Positions 16,298-24,365 of a stretch of DNA of 64,000 nucleotides are shown one piece after another; the first letter of the stretch is position 1; each line of letters begins with the position of its first letter. The notes below the pieces were generated by a model. The model made no database searches, was not told the DNA's origin, and was given only the letters and a program-made list of their open reading frames with translations. The stretch is from Actinobacillus genomosp. 1 (lineage in GTDB: Bacteria; Pseudomonadota; Gammaproteobacteria; Enterobacterales; Pasteurellaceae), in contig NZ_CP103834.1 in the NCBI RefSeq assembly GCF_029774175.1, positions 382,501-446,500 on the forward strand, in the 5' to 3' direction. The translations under genes and the position numbers were made by a program.

Positions 16298-16743
16298 TTA
16301 ATCACCACCTCATTTGACAACTCATTCATATCATCATGCTGACGAGGGAAATAAGTTGCAAGTTGAACTTCAACTTGTTTGATGCCTTGACAAAGTGCTT
16401 TGGTATAGTCCGCTTGTTGGCATTGCAGTTTCATCGCATCATAGACCGATTGCCAAAAAACTTGCCCGACTTTTTCATGAATCGCTTGATCACCGACAAT
16501 CGCTAAATTATGCGGTTTGAAAGAGAGATAAATCAGCACACCGTTACGTTCCGCCGTTTCTCGCATTTTTAATTCATCAAAGAGCTGATTCGCTCGTGCC
16601 ATAGCATCGGCTTTTCCTTTGGCTTTACGTTCGACCACGACACGTAATTCGGCGGAGGTTTGCTGCTCTAAATGCGAAATTGCCTGTTCGATTCGTTGAG
16701 TATCGACAGGCAATTTATTTGAAAGAAAAGAAAATAATTTCAT
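16294..16743 (-). CDS. TPM-domain protein without signal peptide
   Basis: Starts at the ATG at 16743 (MKLFSFLSNKLPVD), about 149 residues; an upstream extension into the hairpin region is unlikely. A TPM core is recognisable: ISHLEQQTSAELRVVVE, MRETAERNGVLIYLSF, HNLAIVGDQAIHEKVG. No membrane segment. Translationally coupled to the next TPM gene by a four-base overlap. Substrate and function unknown. Confidence 0.82.
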   Translation of the reverse strand: MKLFSFLSNKLPVDTQRIEQAISHLEQQTSAELRVVVERKAKGKADAMARANQLFDELKMRETAERNGVLIYLSFKPHNLAIVGDQAIHEKVGQVFWQSVYDAMKLQCQQADYTKALCQGIKQVEVQLATYFPRQHDDMNELSNEVVIK

Positions 16744-16763
16744 AGAGTTATCACTAAATTCAC

Positions 16764-16799
16764 AAAAACACGGAATATTTTTAAGCATTCCGTGTTTTT
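16764..16799 (-). terminator. Hairpin between lemA and TPM genes
   Basis: Thirteen-pair stem AAAAACACGGAAT/ATTCCGTGTTTTT with a ten-base loop and T-run, in the 66-base gap after lemA. It should stop or attenuate readthrough into the TPM pair. Confidence 0.75.
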
Positions 16800-16809
16800 G
16801 TGTAAGAGA

Positions 16810-17394
16810 TTAATTAAAGTTTACGCTTGGTGCTTTTTCCGAGCCTGCTTCAGCTTTGAATTGCGGTTTAGCTTTAAAGCCCATAATCATTGCTGCAAGT
16901 TTAGTCGGGAATTCACGTACTTGTTTATTGTATTCTTTTACTGCTGCGTTGAAATTATTACGTTCAACATTGATACGGTTTTCCGTACCTTCTAACTGTG
17001 CTTGAAGATTTAAGAAACCTTCGTGCGCTTTTAATTCGGGATATTTTTCAACTGAAACTAATAAGCGAGAAAGCGCTGAATTTACGCCTTGTTGCGCTTC
17101 TTGGAATTTTGCCATTTGTTCTTCAGTTGCATTATTTGGATCAATGGTTACCGCCGTCGCTTTAGCTCGCGCTTCAATCACGGATGTTAAAGTTTCTTTT
17201 TCAAAGTTGGCTTGACCTTTTACCGTATTTACTAAGTTAGGAATTAAGTCCGCACGGCGTTGATAAGCGGATTCTACATTTCCCCACACTGAGTTGATGT
17301 CTTCTTCCGCACGCATTAAGTCGTTATATTTGGTTAAAGAGAAACCGCCGATCGCAACTACGGCAATCACTAAGATCCAAAAAATTTTTTTCAT
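16810..17394 (-). CDS. lemA: LemA family protein
   Basis: 194 residues: an N-terminal membrane helix (IFWILVIAVVAIGGFSL) followed by the all-helical LemA domain with YNDLMRAEEDINSVWGNVESAYQRRADLIPNLVNTVKG and SRLLVSVEKYPELKA. Bacterial LemA proteins are usually beside TPM-domain genes, as here. Cellular role is not defined. First gene of the cluster, with a terminator-like hairpin before the next gene. Confidence 0.92.
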   Translation of the reverse strand: MKKIFWILVIAVVAIGGFSLTKYNDLMRAEEDINSVWGNVESAYQRRADLIPNLVNTVKGQANFEKETLTSVIEARAKATAVTIDPNNATEEQMAKFQEAQQGVNSALSRLLVSVEKYPELKAHEGFLNLQAQLEGTENRINVERNNFNAAVKEYNKQVREFPTKLAAMIMGFKAKPQFKAEAGSEKAPSVNFN

Positions 17395-17502
17395 ATTAAA
17401 AAGTCCTATTTAGGGTTAAAAAACGGGCGGATTTTATAAGCAAGCGGTCTAATTTCCTAGCAAACTTACAAAAGTTTTCAGAAAAAACGAGATATATTGG
17501 AG

Positions 17503-17534
17503 AAAAAAACGGAGCTAAAAAGCTCCGTTTTTTT
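17503..17534 (-). terminator. Terminator of fruBKA
   Basis: AAAAAAACGGAGCT-aaaa-AGCTCCGTTTTTTT, 14 bases after the fruA stop; T-run on either strand. Confidence 0.85.
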
Positions 17535-17547
17535 ATCATCAAGAAAA

Positions 17548-19209
17548 TTATTCTGATGCTTTTTGTTTGATTGCTGCGTAAATCACACCGGTTACCACTG
17601 AGCCGATTGCGATTGCCGCTAAATACATTAACGGTTGTGAAACGAACGGAATCACAAATAAACCGCCGTGTGGTGCTTGGAGTGTGATAGCAAATGCCAT
17701 TGAGATCGCACCTGCAGTTGCACCGCCTAACACAGAACTGATAATGACACGCACAGGATCTGCCGCAACAAACGGTAACGCACCTTCAGAAATAAAGCAT
17801 AAACCTAATACGAATGAAGCTTTACCCGCATCACGTTGGTTAGTCGTAAATTTATTACGTGCGATTAAAGTTGCAATCGCCATACCGATAGGTGGAACCA
17901 TACCCGCCGCCATAACTGCTGCCATTGGCGTATATTGTTGCGAGGCGATTAAACCGACACCGAACGTATATGCCGCTTTATTTACCGGGCCACCCATATC
18001 GATACACATCATTGCACCAAGGATTGCACCTAAGATAATCGCATTTGCTTGACCCATTGAATTTAACCATTCAACTAAAGCATCCATGATGCCTTTTACC
18101 GGTGGGTTGATGAGGTAAATCATCGCTAAACCGACAATCGCAGAACCTAACAACGGTAGAATTAAAATCGGTTTAAGCGAAGTTAAACTTGCCGGTAATT
18201 GAATCACGCCGTTTAAGAATTTCACGGTATAACCTGCAAGGAAACCGGCAACGATACCGCCTAAAATCCCCGCACCGGCTGTCGTTGCTAACATACCGCC
18301 GATTAAACCGACCGCTAACCCCGGACGGTCTGCGATAGAAAATGCGACATAACCGGCAAATACTGCGATCATTAAGTGGAATGCCGCACCACCACCGATA
18401 TCCATTAACGCTTTCGGTAAGCCGCCTGCGATGGTTTCATCTTTGAACGCTTCAATCCCGAACATAAATGAAATTGCAATTAATAAACCACCGGCAACCA
18501 CTAACGGTAACATATGCGAAACGCCGGTCATTAAGTGTTTATATAAACCTTTTTTCTCACCGCTTGCCGAACCTTCAGCTTGTTGTGCAGCCGTTGTGCC
18601 ACCTTGATAAACGGTTGCTTGTGCAAACGCTTTTTCAAATTCTTGTGCTGTTTTCTTCAAGGCTAAACCGGTTGAGGTACGGTACATCGGTTTACCTTTG
18701 AATTTGTCTAAATCCACGTCAATATCCGCCGCCACAAAGACTAAGTCCGCCGCTGCAATTTCTTCTGCAGAAATCGGATTGCCTGCACCAACCTGACCAC
18801 GCGTTTCAACTTTAACGTTCCAACCTTGCGCTTTAGCGTAGTTTTCGATAGCTTCCGCAGACATAAAGGTATGTGCTACACCAGTCGGGCAAGCTGTGAC
18901 CGCTACGATGTTTTTCACACCTGAATTTGATACGCTAGAAACGGTGGCATTTGCAAAAGTTTTTGCATTTTCGACCGCTTGTTTAAGAGTCGTTTCCGGT
19001 TGAGCGAAGGCTTGGTCTAAATTCACCACCGCACCTTGTTTACCGGCAGCAATAGTCGGAATTTCATCGTTAAATAACACGACAAAATCAGCTTGTTCAG
19101 CGTTTACAACTTGATGGCCTTGTTGCTTGGCTGCCGCTGATAATACTTCATTCACGAGGAAAGCACGGGCTTTACCTAGTGATTGAGGGAATACAAAGGA
19201 AATATTCAT
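17548..19209 (-). CDS. fruA: Fructose PTS enzyme IIBC
   Basis: Imports fructose with phosphorylation to fructose-1-phosphate. I start at the ATG at 19209 (MNISFVFPQS), seven bases after AGGA, giving 553 residues; the extra N-terminal stretch upstream is not credible. Order: a degenerate IIB-like domain without Cys (1-100), IIB with the phosphorylated Cys in VTACPTGVAHTF (about 110-205), then the membrane IIC domain with multiple helices and the conserved IDMGGPVNKAA and GGLFVIPF segments. Third gene of the operon, 85 bases after fruK with a GC-rich hairpin between. Confidence 0.95.
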   Translation of the reverse strand: MNISFVFPQSLGKARAFLVNEVLSAAAKQQGHQVVNAEQADFVVLFNDEIPTIAAGKQGAVVNLDQAFAQPETTLKQAVENAKTFANATVSSVSNSGVKNIVAVTACPTGVAHTFMSAEAIENYAKAQGWNVKVETRGQVGAGNPISAEEIAAADLVFVAADIDVDLDKFKGKPMYRTSTGLALKKTAQEFEKAFAQATVYQGGTTAAQQAEGSASGEKKGLYKHLMTGVSHMLPLVVAGGLLIAISFMFGIEAFKDETIAGGLPKALMDIGGGAAFHLMIAVFAGYVAFSIADRPGLAVGLIGGMLATTAGAGILGGIVAGFLAGYTVKFLNGVIQLPASLTSLKPILILPLLGSAIVGLAMIYLINPPVKGIMDALVEWLNSMGQANAIILGAILGAMMCIDMGGPVNKAAYTFGVGLIASQQYTPMAAVMAAGMVPPIGMAIATLIARNKFTTNQRDAGKASFVLGLCFISEGALPFVAADPVRVIISSVLGGATAGAISMAFAITLQAPHGGLFVIPFVSQPLMYLAAIAIGSVVTGVIYAAIKQKASE

Positions 19210-19246
19210 TTTGAGATCCTTATAAATAAGTTTGAGAAAATTTATT

Positions 19247-19276
19247 CCCCCCTCTTTAGTAAAGAGGGGTAGGGGG
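19247..19276 (-). repeat. GC-rich palindrome between fruK and fruA
   Basis: CCCCTCTTT-agt-AAAGAGGGG (19249-19269) with an added CC/GGGGG flank. It falls inside the fruK-fruA gap and could protect or attenuate the mRNA; it looks like a dispersed intergenic element. Confidence 0.65.
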
Positions 19277-19294
19277 AGATTTGATGACAAATTA

Positions 19295-20242
19295 TTAGCT
19301 TAATCGGGTTAATTTCACCTGTGCCACAATCTCATCTAGGGCATTTCGATCGCTGATACCGACATTGCTTTGTGATACCGCTAATGCTGACGTACCGCTT
19401 GCGAAGGCAAGTGTTTTCGCTTTGTCCCAACCTTGAGCAAGCCCATAAATTAGGCCAGCCACCATCGAATCGCCGGCACCGACCGTACTCACGACATTTT
19501 GGCAACGAGGCGGCTGCGCTTGAACCACGCCTTCGCTGTTGAGCCATACGGAACCGTCTGCGCCCATTGAAATAATCACGTTCTCAATACCACCGGCACG
19601 TAATTCTTGTGCCGTTGCAATCACTTCTTCTAAGCTGTTTAACGGACGATTCGCCCAAACTTCTAACTCACGACGATTCGGTTTTACTAACCACGGATGG
19701 GCTTTTAAACCTTCAGTTAATGCCGCATTGCTGCTGTCTAATACAACTTTTAAGCATTGTTGGTGAAGTGATTCCAACCATTGTGAGAATTGTTGTGCCG
19801 TTACACCACGAGGGAGTGAACCGCATACCGCCACCAAATCAAACTCTTTTGCCCATTGCTGTGATTGAGCGGTAAAGTTTGCCCAATCTTCGGCGCTAAT
19901 TTCAAACCCTAAGAAGTTTAAGTCTGTCACGTCCGCTTCGGTTTCGGTAATTTTTACGTTAATACGAGTTTTACCATCAATACGATAGAATTGATCATCC
20001 ACACCGTTTTGTTTAAACGATTGAACGAAATCGCCTTGATTTTCAGTACCTAAAAAACCGCTAACTGCTAATTTAACACCAAGATCCGCCAATACTTTCG
20101 CTACGTTGATACCTTTACCGGCAGGGTATAAACCTAAGGTTTCAACGGTATTTACTTCGCCCACTTCAATGCGTTTGAGACGACCGACTAAATCGAATGC
20201 CGGATTTAAGGTGACGGTTGCAATACGTAATTGTTGTGTCAT
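19295..20242 (-). CDS. fruK: 1-phosphofructokinase
   Basis: PfkB-family kinase turning fructose-1-phosphate into fructose-1,6-bisphosphate. 315 residues (E. coli 312). N-terminal ATVTLNPAFDLVGRL and GKGINVAKVLADLG are typical; the C-terminal PfkB signature VGAGDSMVAGLIYG holds the catalytic Asp. Fourteen bases after fruB. Confidence 0.96.
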   Translation of the reverse strand: MTQQLRIATVTLNPAFDLVGRLKRIEVGEVNTVETLGLYPAGKGINVAKVLADLGVKLAVSGFLGTENQGDFVQSFKQNGVDDQFYRIDGKTRINVKITETEADVTDLNFLGFEISAEDWANFTAQSQQWAKEFDLVAVCGSLPRGVTAQQFSQWLESLHQQCLKVVLDSSNAALTEGLKAHPWLVKPNRRELEVWANRPLNSLEEVIATAQELRAGGIENVIISMGADGSVWLNSEGVVQAQPPRCQNVVSTVGAGDSMVAGLIYGLAQGWDKAKTLAFASGTSALAVSQSNVGISDRNALDEIVAQVKLTRLS

Positions 20243-20256
20243 CGTTGGTTCCTTAA

Positions 20257-21765
20257 TTACTCGCCTAAACCCGCAGCAATCGCCGCACCGATACCGTCAA
20301 TCGCTTTTTGGGCGTCATCACCGGTTGCTACGAAACGTAAGCAGTGACCTTTGACCACCCCTAACGCGACAATTTTCATTAGGCTTTTCGCACTGACTAG
20401 TTGAGTGTTACGATCTAAGTTTTGTACAACGATAGTCGCATTATATTTTTTCACTTCATTGACTAACACCGCACTTGGGCGAGCGTGTAAGCCGTGTTCG
20501 TTTTGAATCACGAATGTACCTTCCACTTGACCCTCCACCGCAGGCTCGGAAGCGGTCGAATTTGCAGAATTTTTTGCAGATTCAACCGCTTGCGGTTGTG
20601 CCGCACCTTCAATAGTGTCTTCAATTGCAGGCACGAATGAAACACTTTCGCCTAAGCCTTCTACGAATGCTTTTGCCAACGCTTCGATCGCTTGTTGAGC
20701 GTCTTCACCTTCCGCCACAAAACGTAAGCGGTGTGCTTGGCTTGCACCTAACGCTACCACTTTCATCGTGCTTTTCGCATTCGCCGGTGCAGTACCGCGA
20801 TCTAAGTTTTCAACGGTTACTTTTGCTGCAAACGGTTTCAACGTTTGCACTAATACCGCACTTGGACGAGCGTGTAAGCCGTTGTCGTTACGTACGGTAA
20901 ATGTACCGATAACTTGACCTGAAGCCGGTTGTTCGGAAGCGGTCGGATTCTGTACGGAATTTGCAATATTTTCACCGTTAAAAAGTGCCACGATTTGTGC
21001 GGCGGAAGCGGTTGCAAATCGGCTACGAATATCACTATTCAACAAATAGGTAAGTTGGCTTTGTAAACTATTGTCGGTTGCGGCAACGGTAATGACCGTC
21101 TGACCGGAGGTATTACGCGCAACCGCCACTCCGTTTGATTGATTGCCTTTCGCTGAATCGGCAAGATAAATATCATTGCCTAAATTAAGCGGTTGGCTTG
21201 AGATAACTTCGCTGACGAACGCTTGATTTACATAGCCGCTTTCTTGCAGTTTTGCAGCATTAATCGCAGAAAGCGTCACAAGGCTCGGCGAGTCGATATT
21301 TAATGAGATAAGTGTTTCGGTTAAGCTCGGTAAGGTTTTTTTGCCGCTCAGTACACTGATAAACTCATCCATATCCTGAGTATTCGCTAATAATTCTGCA
21401 GCAGCTTCATCGCTTAATACGCCGGTTAATTGACGTAATAGGGCTAAATGCTCGTCAGATTTGGCGGCGATACCGATAACAACATAGGCTTTGTTACCTT
21501 CACCCCATTCAATCCCTTGAGGAAATTGGTAAATTTGCACACCGGTTTCTTTCACTAAATGACGGGTATCCAATGTACCGTGCGGAATCGCAATACCGTT
21601 ACCTAAAAAGGTTGAGGTTTGAGTTTCGCGAGCAAGCATTCCGGTTTCATAACCTTCCGCAACGTGACCGTTTGCAACCAATCCGGCGGCAACAAGTTTG
21701 ATCGCTTCATCTTTATTGTTTACCGAGCTATTTAAGCAGATATTTTTTGCCGATAAATTTAGCAT
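20257..21765 (-). CDS. fruB: Fructose PTS diphosphoryl transfer protein with two HPr domains
   Basis: 502 residues. IIA-Fru spans about 1-145, with the phosphorylated His in GNGIAIPHGT; a linking M domain follows, then two FPr/HPr domains in tandem, near 285-375 and 410-500, each with an intact active-site GLHARPSAV. E. coli FruB (376) has one HPr; H. influenzae FruB is also about 500 residues. The linkers between domains are Glu/Gln/Ala-rich. Transfers phosphate from enzyme I to FruA. First gene of the operon; Cra-like and CRP-like sites lie upstream. Confidence 0.94.
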   Translation of the reverse strand: MLNLSAKNICLNSSVNNKDEAIKLVAAGLVANGHVAEGYETGMLARETQTSTFLGNGIAIPHGTLDTRHLVKETGVQIYQFPQGIEWGEGNKAYVVIGIAAKSDEHLALLRQLTGVLSDEAAAELLANTQDMDEFISVLSGKKTLPSLTETLISLNIDSPSLVTLSAINAAKLQESGYVNQAFVSEVISSQPLNLGNDIYLADSAKGNQSNGVAVARNTSGQTVITVAATDNSLQSQLTYLLNSDIRSRFATASAAQIVALFNGENIANSVQNPTASEQPASGQVIGTFTVRNDNGLHARPSAVLVQTLKPFAAKVTVENLDRGTAPANAKSTMKVVALGASQAHRLRFVAEGEDAQQAIEALAKAFVEGLGESVSFVPAIEDTIEGAAQPQAVESAKNSANSTASEPAVEGQVEGTFVIQNEHGLHARPSAVLVNEVKKYNATIVVQNLDRNTQLVSAKSLMKIVALGVVKGHCLRFVATGDDAQKAIDGIGAAIAAGLGE

Positions 21766-21830
21766 CGTAACTCCTTATCAGATTTAATTTTCAAAATAAA
21801 AATATTGTCTGATATTGTAACTCATATTCT

Positions 21831-21846
21831 GCTAAATCGTTCTAGC
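21831..21846. promoter_or_regulatory. Cra (FruR)-like operator upstream of fruB
   Basis: GCTAAATCGTTCTAGC closely resembles the Cra consensus GCTGAAACGTTTCAGC, 66 bases before fruB. Fructose-1-phosphate would relieve repression if a Cra homologue exists; none is in the window. Confidence 0.6.
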
Positions 21847-21869
21847 ACGCTGAAAAAAATATCAGAAAG

Positions 21870-21885
21870 TGTGATCTACTTCTCA
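21870..21885. promoter_or_regulatory. CRP-like site 1, fru/glg intergenic
   Basis: TGTGA-TCTACT-TCTCA: nine of ten consensus positions for cAMP-CRP. It lies about 105 bases before fruB, so it could serve the fru promoter. Confidence 0.6.
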
Positions 21886-21901
21886 TATATCAATATAAAA
21901 A

Positions 21902-21917
21902 TATGACTTAAATCACA
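21902..21917. promoter_or_regulatory. CRP-like site 2, upstream of glgB
   Basis: TATGA-CTTAAA-TCACA, nine of ten consensus positions. A TATGAT -10-like hexamer at 21957-21962 would put this site about 60 bases before the start of transcription, the class I position. Confidence 0.6.
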
Positions 21918-22025
21918 AAAATGAACAATGTTTCGACCAAGGTTATTAGAAAATGTTATGATGCAAACGTTTTCGTAGTAAGGAAGACAATCATTGGAAG
22001 TTGGAAAAACGGGGATGGCAGTAGA

Positions 22026-24359
22026 ATGAAAACATATACGTACTCTAAGCAAGATTTATCTTTTATTGAGCAACTCTCTCAAGCTTATTGTAAAGATCCT
22101 TTCTCTTATCTTGGTTTACATCAAGTTGATGATGTGAGCGTGATTCGTGTTTTTCTACCGGAAGCGACAACGGTAAAAATTATCGGTGAAAACGGTGAAA
22201 TTCTTTCCGAAGCTTTGAAAATAGACGATTGCGGTTTGTTTGTCGCTACGTTAGCGGAACAATACACTGTATTAAATTACCGTTTACGAGTCGGCTATTC
22301 TTTGGCAGAAATCGACCTCGAAGATCCTTACCGTTTTAATTCTTCTCTTTTGCCGATGGATAACTGGCTATTGGCGGAAGGAACACATCTTCGTCCTTAT
22401 GAAACATTAGGCGCGCATTTTAAAACGCAACAAGGGGTATCCGGGGTACATTTTTCCGTTTGGGCACCGAATGCTCGCCGTGTGTCGGTAGTGGGCGATT
22501 TTAACTATTGGGACGGACGGTTAAATCCGATGCGTTTTCATTCGGAAAGTGGTATTTGGGATATTTTCCTACCTAATGTGGAACAAGGTGCATTATATAA
22601 ATTCGAAATCTTAGACGGTAACGGCAATATTCGCTTGAAATCGGACCCTTATGCGTTTGCATCGCAATTCAGACCGGATACGGCATCCGTAGTAACCGGG
22701 TTACCGGAAAAAATGGAAGTGGATGCTAAATTACGTCATGCAAATAATCCTGATCAACCGATTTCAATTTATGAAGTGCATCTCGGTTCGTGGCGTCGTC
22801 ATCTCGAAAATAATTATTGGCTGAATTATGAAGAGATTGCCAACGAGCTAATTCCTTATGTTAAAGATATGGGTTTTACTCATATTGAGTTATTACCGAT
22901 TACCGAATATCCGTTTGACGGTTCGTGGGGTTATCAGCCGACAGGACTTTATGCGCCGACCAGCCGATTCGGTTCGCCGGCAGATTTACGTACCTTGATT
23001 CGTAAAGCGCATGAAGCGGGAATCAATGTGATTCTTGATTGGGTCGTCGGACATTTCCCAACCGATTCGCACGGTTTAATGGAATTTGACGGTTCTCATT
23101 TATATGAGCATCAAGATCCGAGAGAAGGTTATCATCAAGATTGGAATACCTTAATTTTTAATTACGGTCGTAATGAGGTATTTAATTATCTTTCCAGCAA
23201 CGCACTGTATTGGACGGAAAGGTTCGGTATTGACGGTTTACGAGTCGATGCGGTTTCTTCAATGATTTACCGTGACTATTCCCGTAAAGACGGCGAGTGG
23301 ATTCCGAATCAATACGGCGGACGAGAAAATTTAGAAGCACTCGATTTCCTACGCAAAACTAATCAAATGTTAGAAAAAGAAGGCAACGGTGCGGTTGTAA
23401 TTGCGGAAGAGTCCACTTCATTCGCCGGTATTACGCATAGTCCGGCGGAAAACGGCGTCGGCTTCGACTATAAATGGAATATGGGCTGGATGAACGATAC
23501 CTTACGTTATATGTCGCTCGATCCGATTTACCGTCAATATCATCATGACTGGATGACTTTCGGCATGATGTATCAATATAGCGAAAAATTCGTGTTACCG
23601 CTTTCACATGACGAAGTAGTGCATGGTAAAGGTTCTATTCTCGGTAAAATGTCAGGTGATTGTTGGCAGAAATTTGCGAATTTAAGAGCTTATTACGGTT
23701 ATATGTGGGGTTACCCGGGTAAAAAATTACTGTTTATGGGCAATGAATTTGCCCAAGGTCGCGAATGGAATTATAACGAGAGCCTTGATTGGTTCTTATT
23801 AGGCGAACAAGGCGGCGGTTGGCATAAAGGCGTGCTGAATTGGGTGCGTGATTTAAATCGTACTTACCAAAAATATCCGGCACTTTATCAATTGGATTAC
23901 GATCCCGCCGGTTTTGAATGGTTAGTAGTGGATGATTGGAAGCAATCTATCTTTGCTTTCGAACGTAAAGCGAAAAACGGTGAGAGTGTGATTGTCGTGA
24001 GTAACTTTACGCCGATTGTACGTCATAACTATCGTATCGGTGTACATCAAGACGGTACTTATACTGAACTTTTAAATTCGGATGCGGCTTATTATGAAGG
24101 TAGTAATGTAGGGAACTACGGTGAGATTAAATGCGAAGCAGTCGAATCGCACGGTAAACCGTACTCTATTGAATTATCCATTCCACCGTTATCGACCATT
24201 TTCATTGCTTGTCAGCCTAAGCCTAAAAAAGCGATTGAAACCGAACAAGACATCGTACAAATGGCGGAAGTTGCGATGCAAAAGGTATTGAAGCCCGCTA
24301 AAAAAGCGGTAGTCGCAAAAGCCAAAACACATAAAAAGAATCATAAAAATAAGAAGTAG
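22026..24359 (+). CDS. glgB: 1,4-alpha-glucan branching enzyme
   Basis: Adds alpha-1,6 branches to glycogen. I start at the ATG at 22026 (MKTYTYSKQDL), giving 777 residues; the longer N-terminus upstream overlaps the promoter region. GH13 residues: catalytic Asp in GLRVDAVSSM, Glu in VIAEESTSF, Asp in LSHDEVVHGK; an N-terminal carbohydrate-binding module precedes these. The protein ends with an unusual Lys-rich tail (about 45 residues, ending HKKNHKNKK). First gene of glgB-X-C-A-P, six bases before glgX. Confidence 0.96.
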   Translation: MKTYTYSKQDLSFIEQLSQAYCKDPFSYLGLHQVDDVSVIRVFLPEATTVKIIGENGEILSEALKIDDCGLFVATLAEQYTVLNYRLRVGYSLAEIDLEDPYRFNSSLLPMDNWLLAEGTHLRPYETLGAHFKTQQGVSGVHFSVWAPNARRVSVVGDFNYWDGRLNPMRFHSESGIWDIFLPNVEQGALYKFEILDGNGNIRLKSDPYAFASQFRPDTASVVTGLPEKMEVDAKLRHANNPDQPISIYEVHLGSWRRHLENNYWLNYEEIANELIPYVKDMGFTHIELLPITEYPFDGSWGYQPTGLYAPTSRFGSPADLRTLIRKAHEAGINVILDWVVGHFPTDSHGLMEFDGSHLYEHQDPREGYHQDWNTLIFNYGRNEVFNYLSSNALYWTERFGIDGLRVDAVSSMIYRDYSRKDGEWIPNQYGGRENLEALDFLRKTNQMLEKEGNGAVVIAEESTSFAGITHSPAENGVGFDYKWNMGWMNDTLRYMSLDPIYRQYHHDWMTFGMMYQYSEKFVLPLSHDEVVHGKGSILGKMSGDCWQKFANLRAYYGYMWGYPGKKLLFMGNEFAQGREWNYNESLDWFLLGEQGGGWHKGVLNWVRDLNRTYQKYPALYQLDYDPAGFEWLVVDDWKQSIFAFERKAKNGESVIVVSNFTPIVRHNYRIGVHQDGTYTELLNSDAAYYEGSNVGNYGEIKCEAVESHGKPYSIELSIPPLSTIFIACQPKPKKAIETEQDIVQMAEVAMQKVLKPAKKAVVAKAKTHKKNHKNKK

Positions 24360-24365
24360 TAAAAA

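Noticed and set aside
17684..18052. 122-residue Ala/Ile-rich open frame on the plus strand
   Set aside because: Complement of the hydrophobic fruA IIC domain; composition arises from that.
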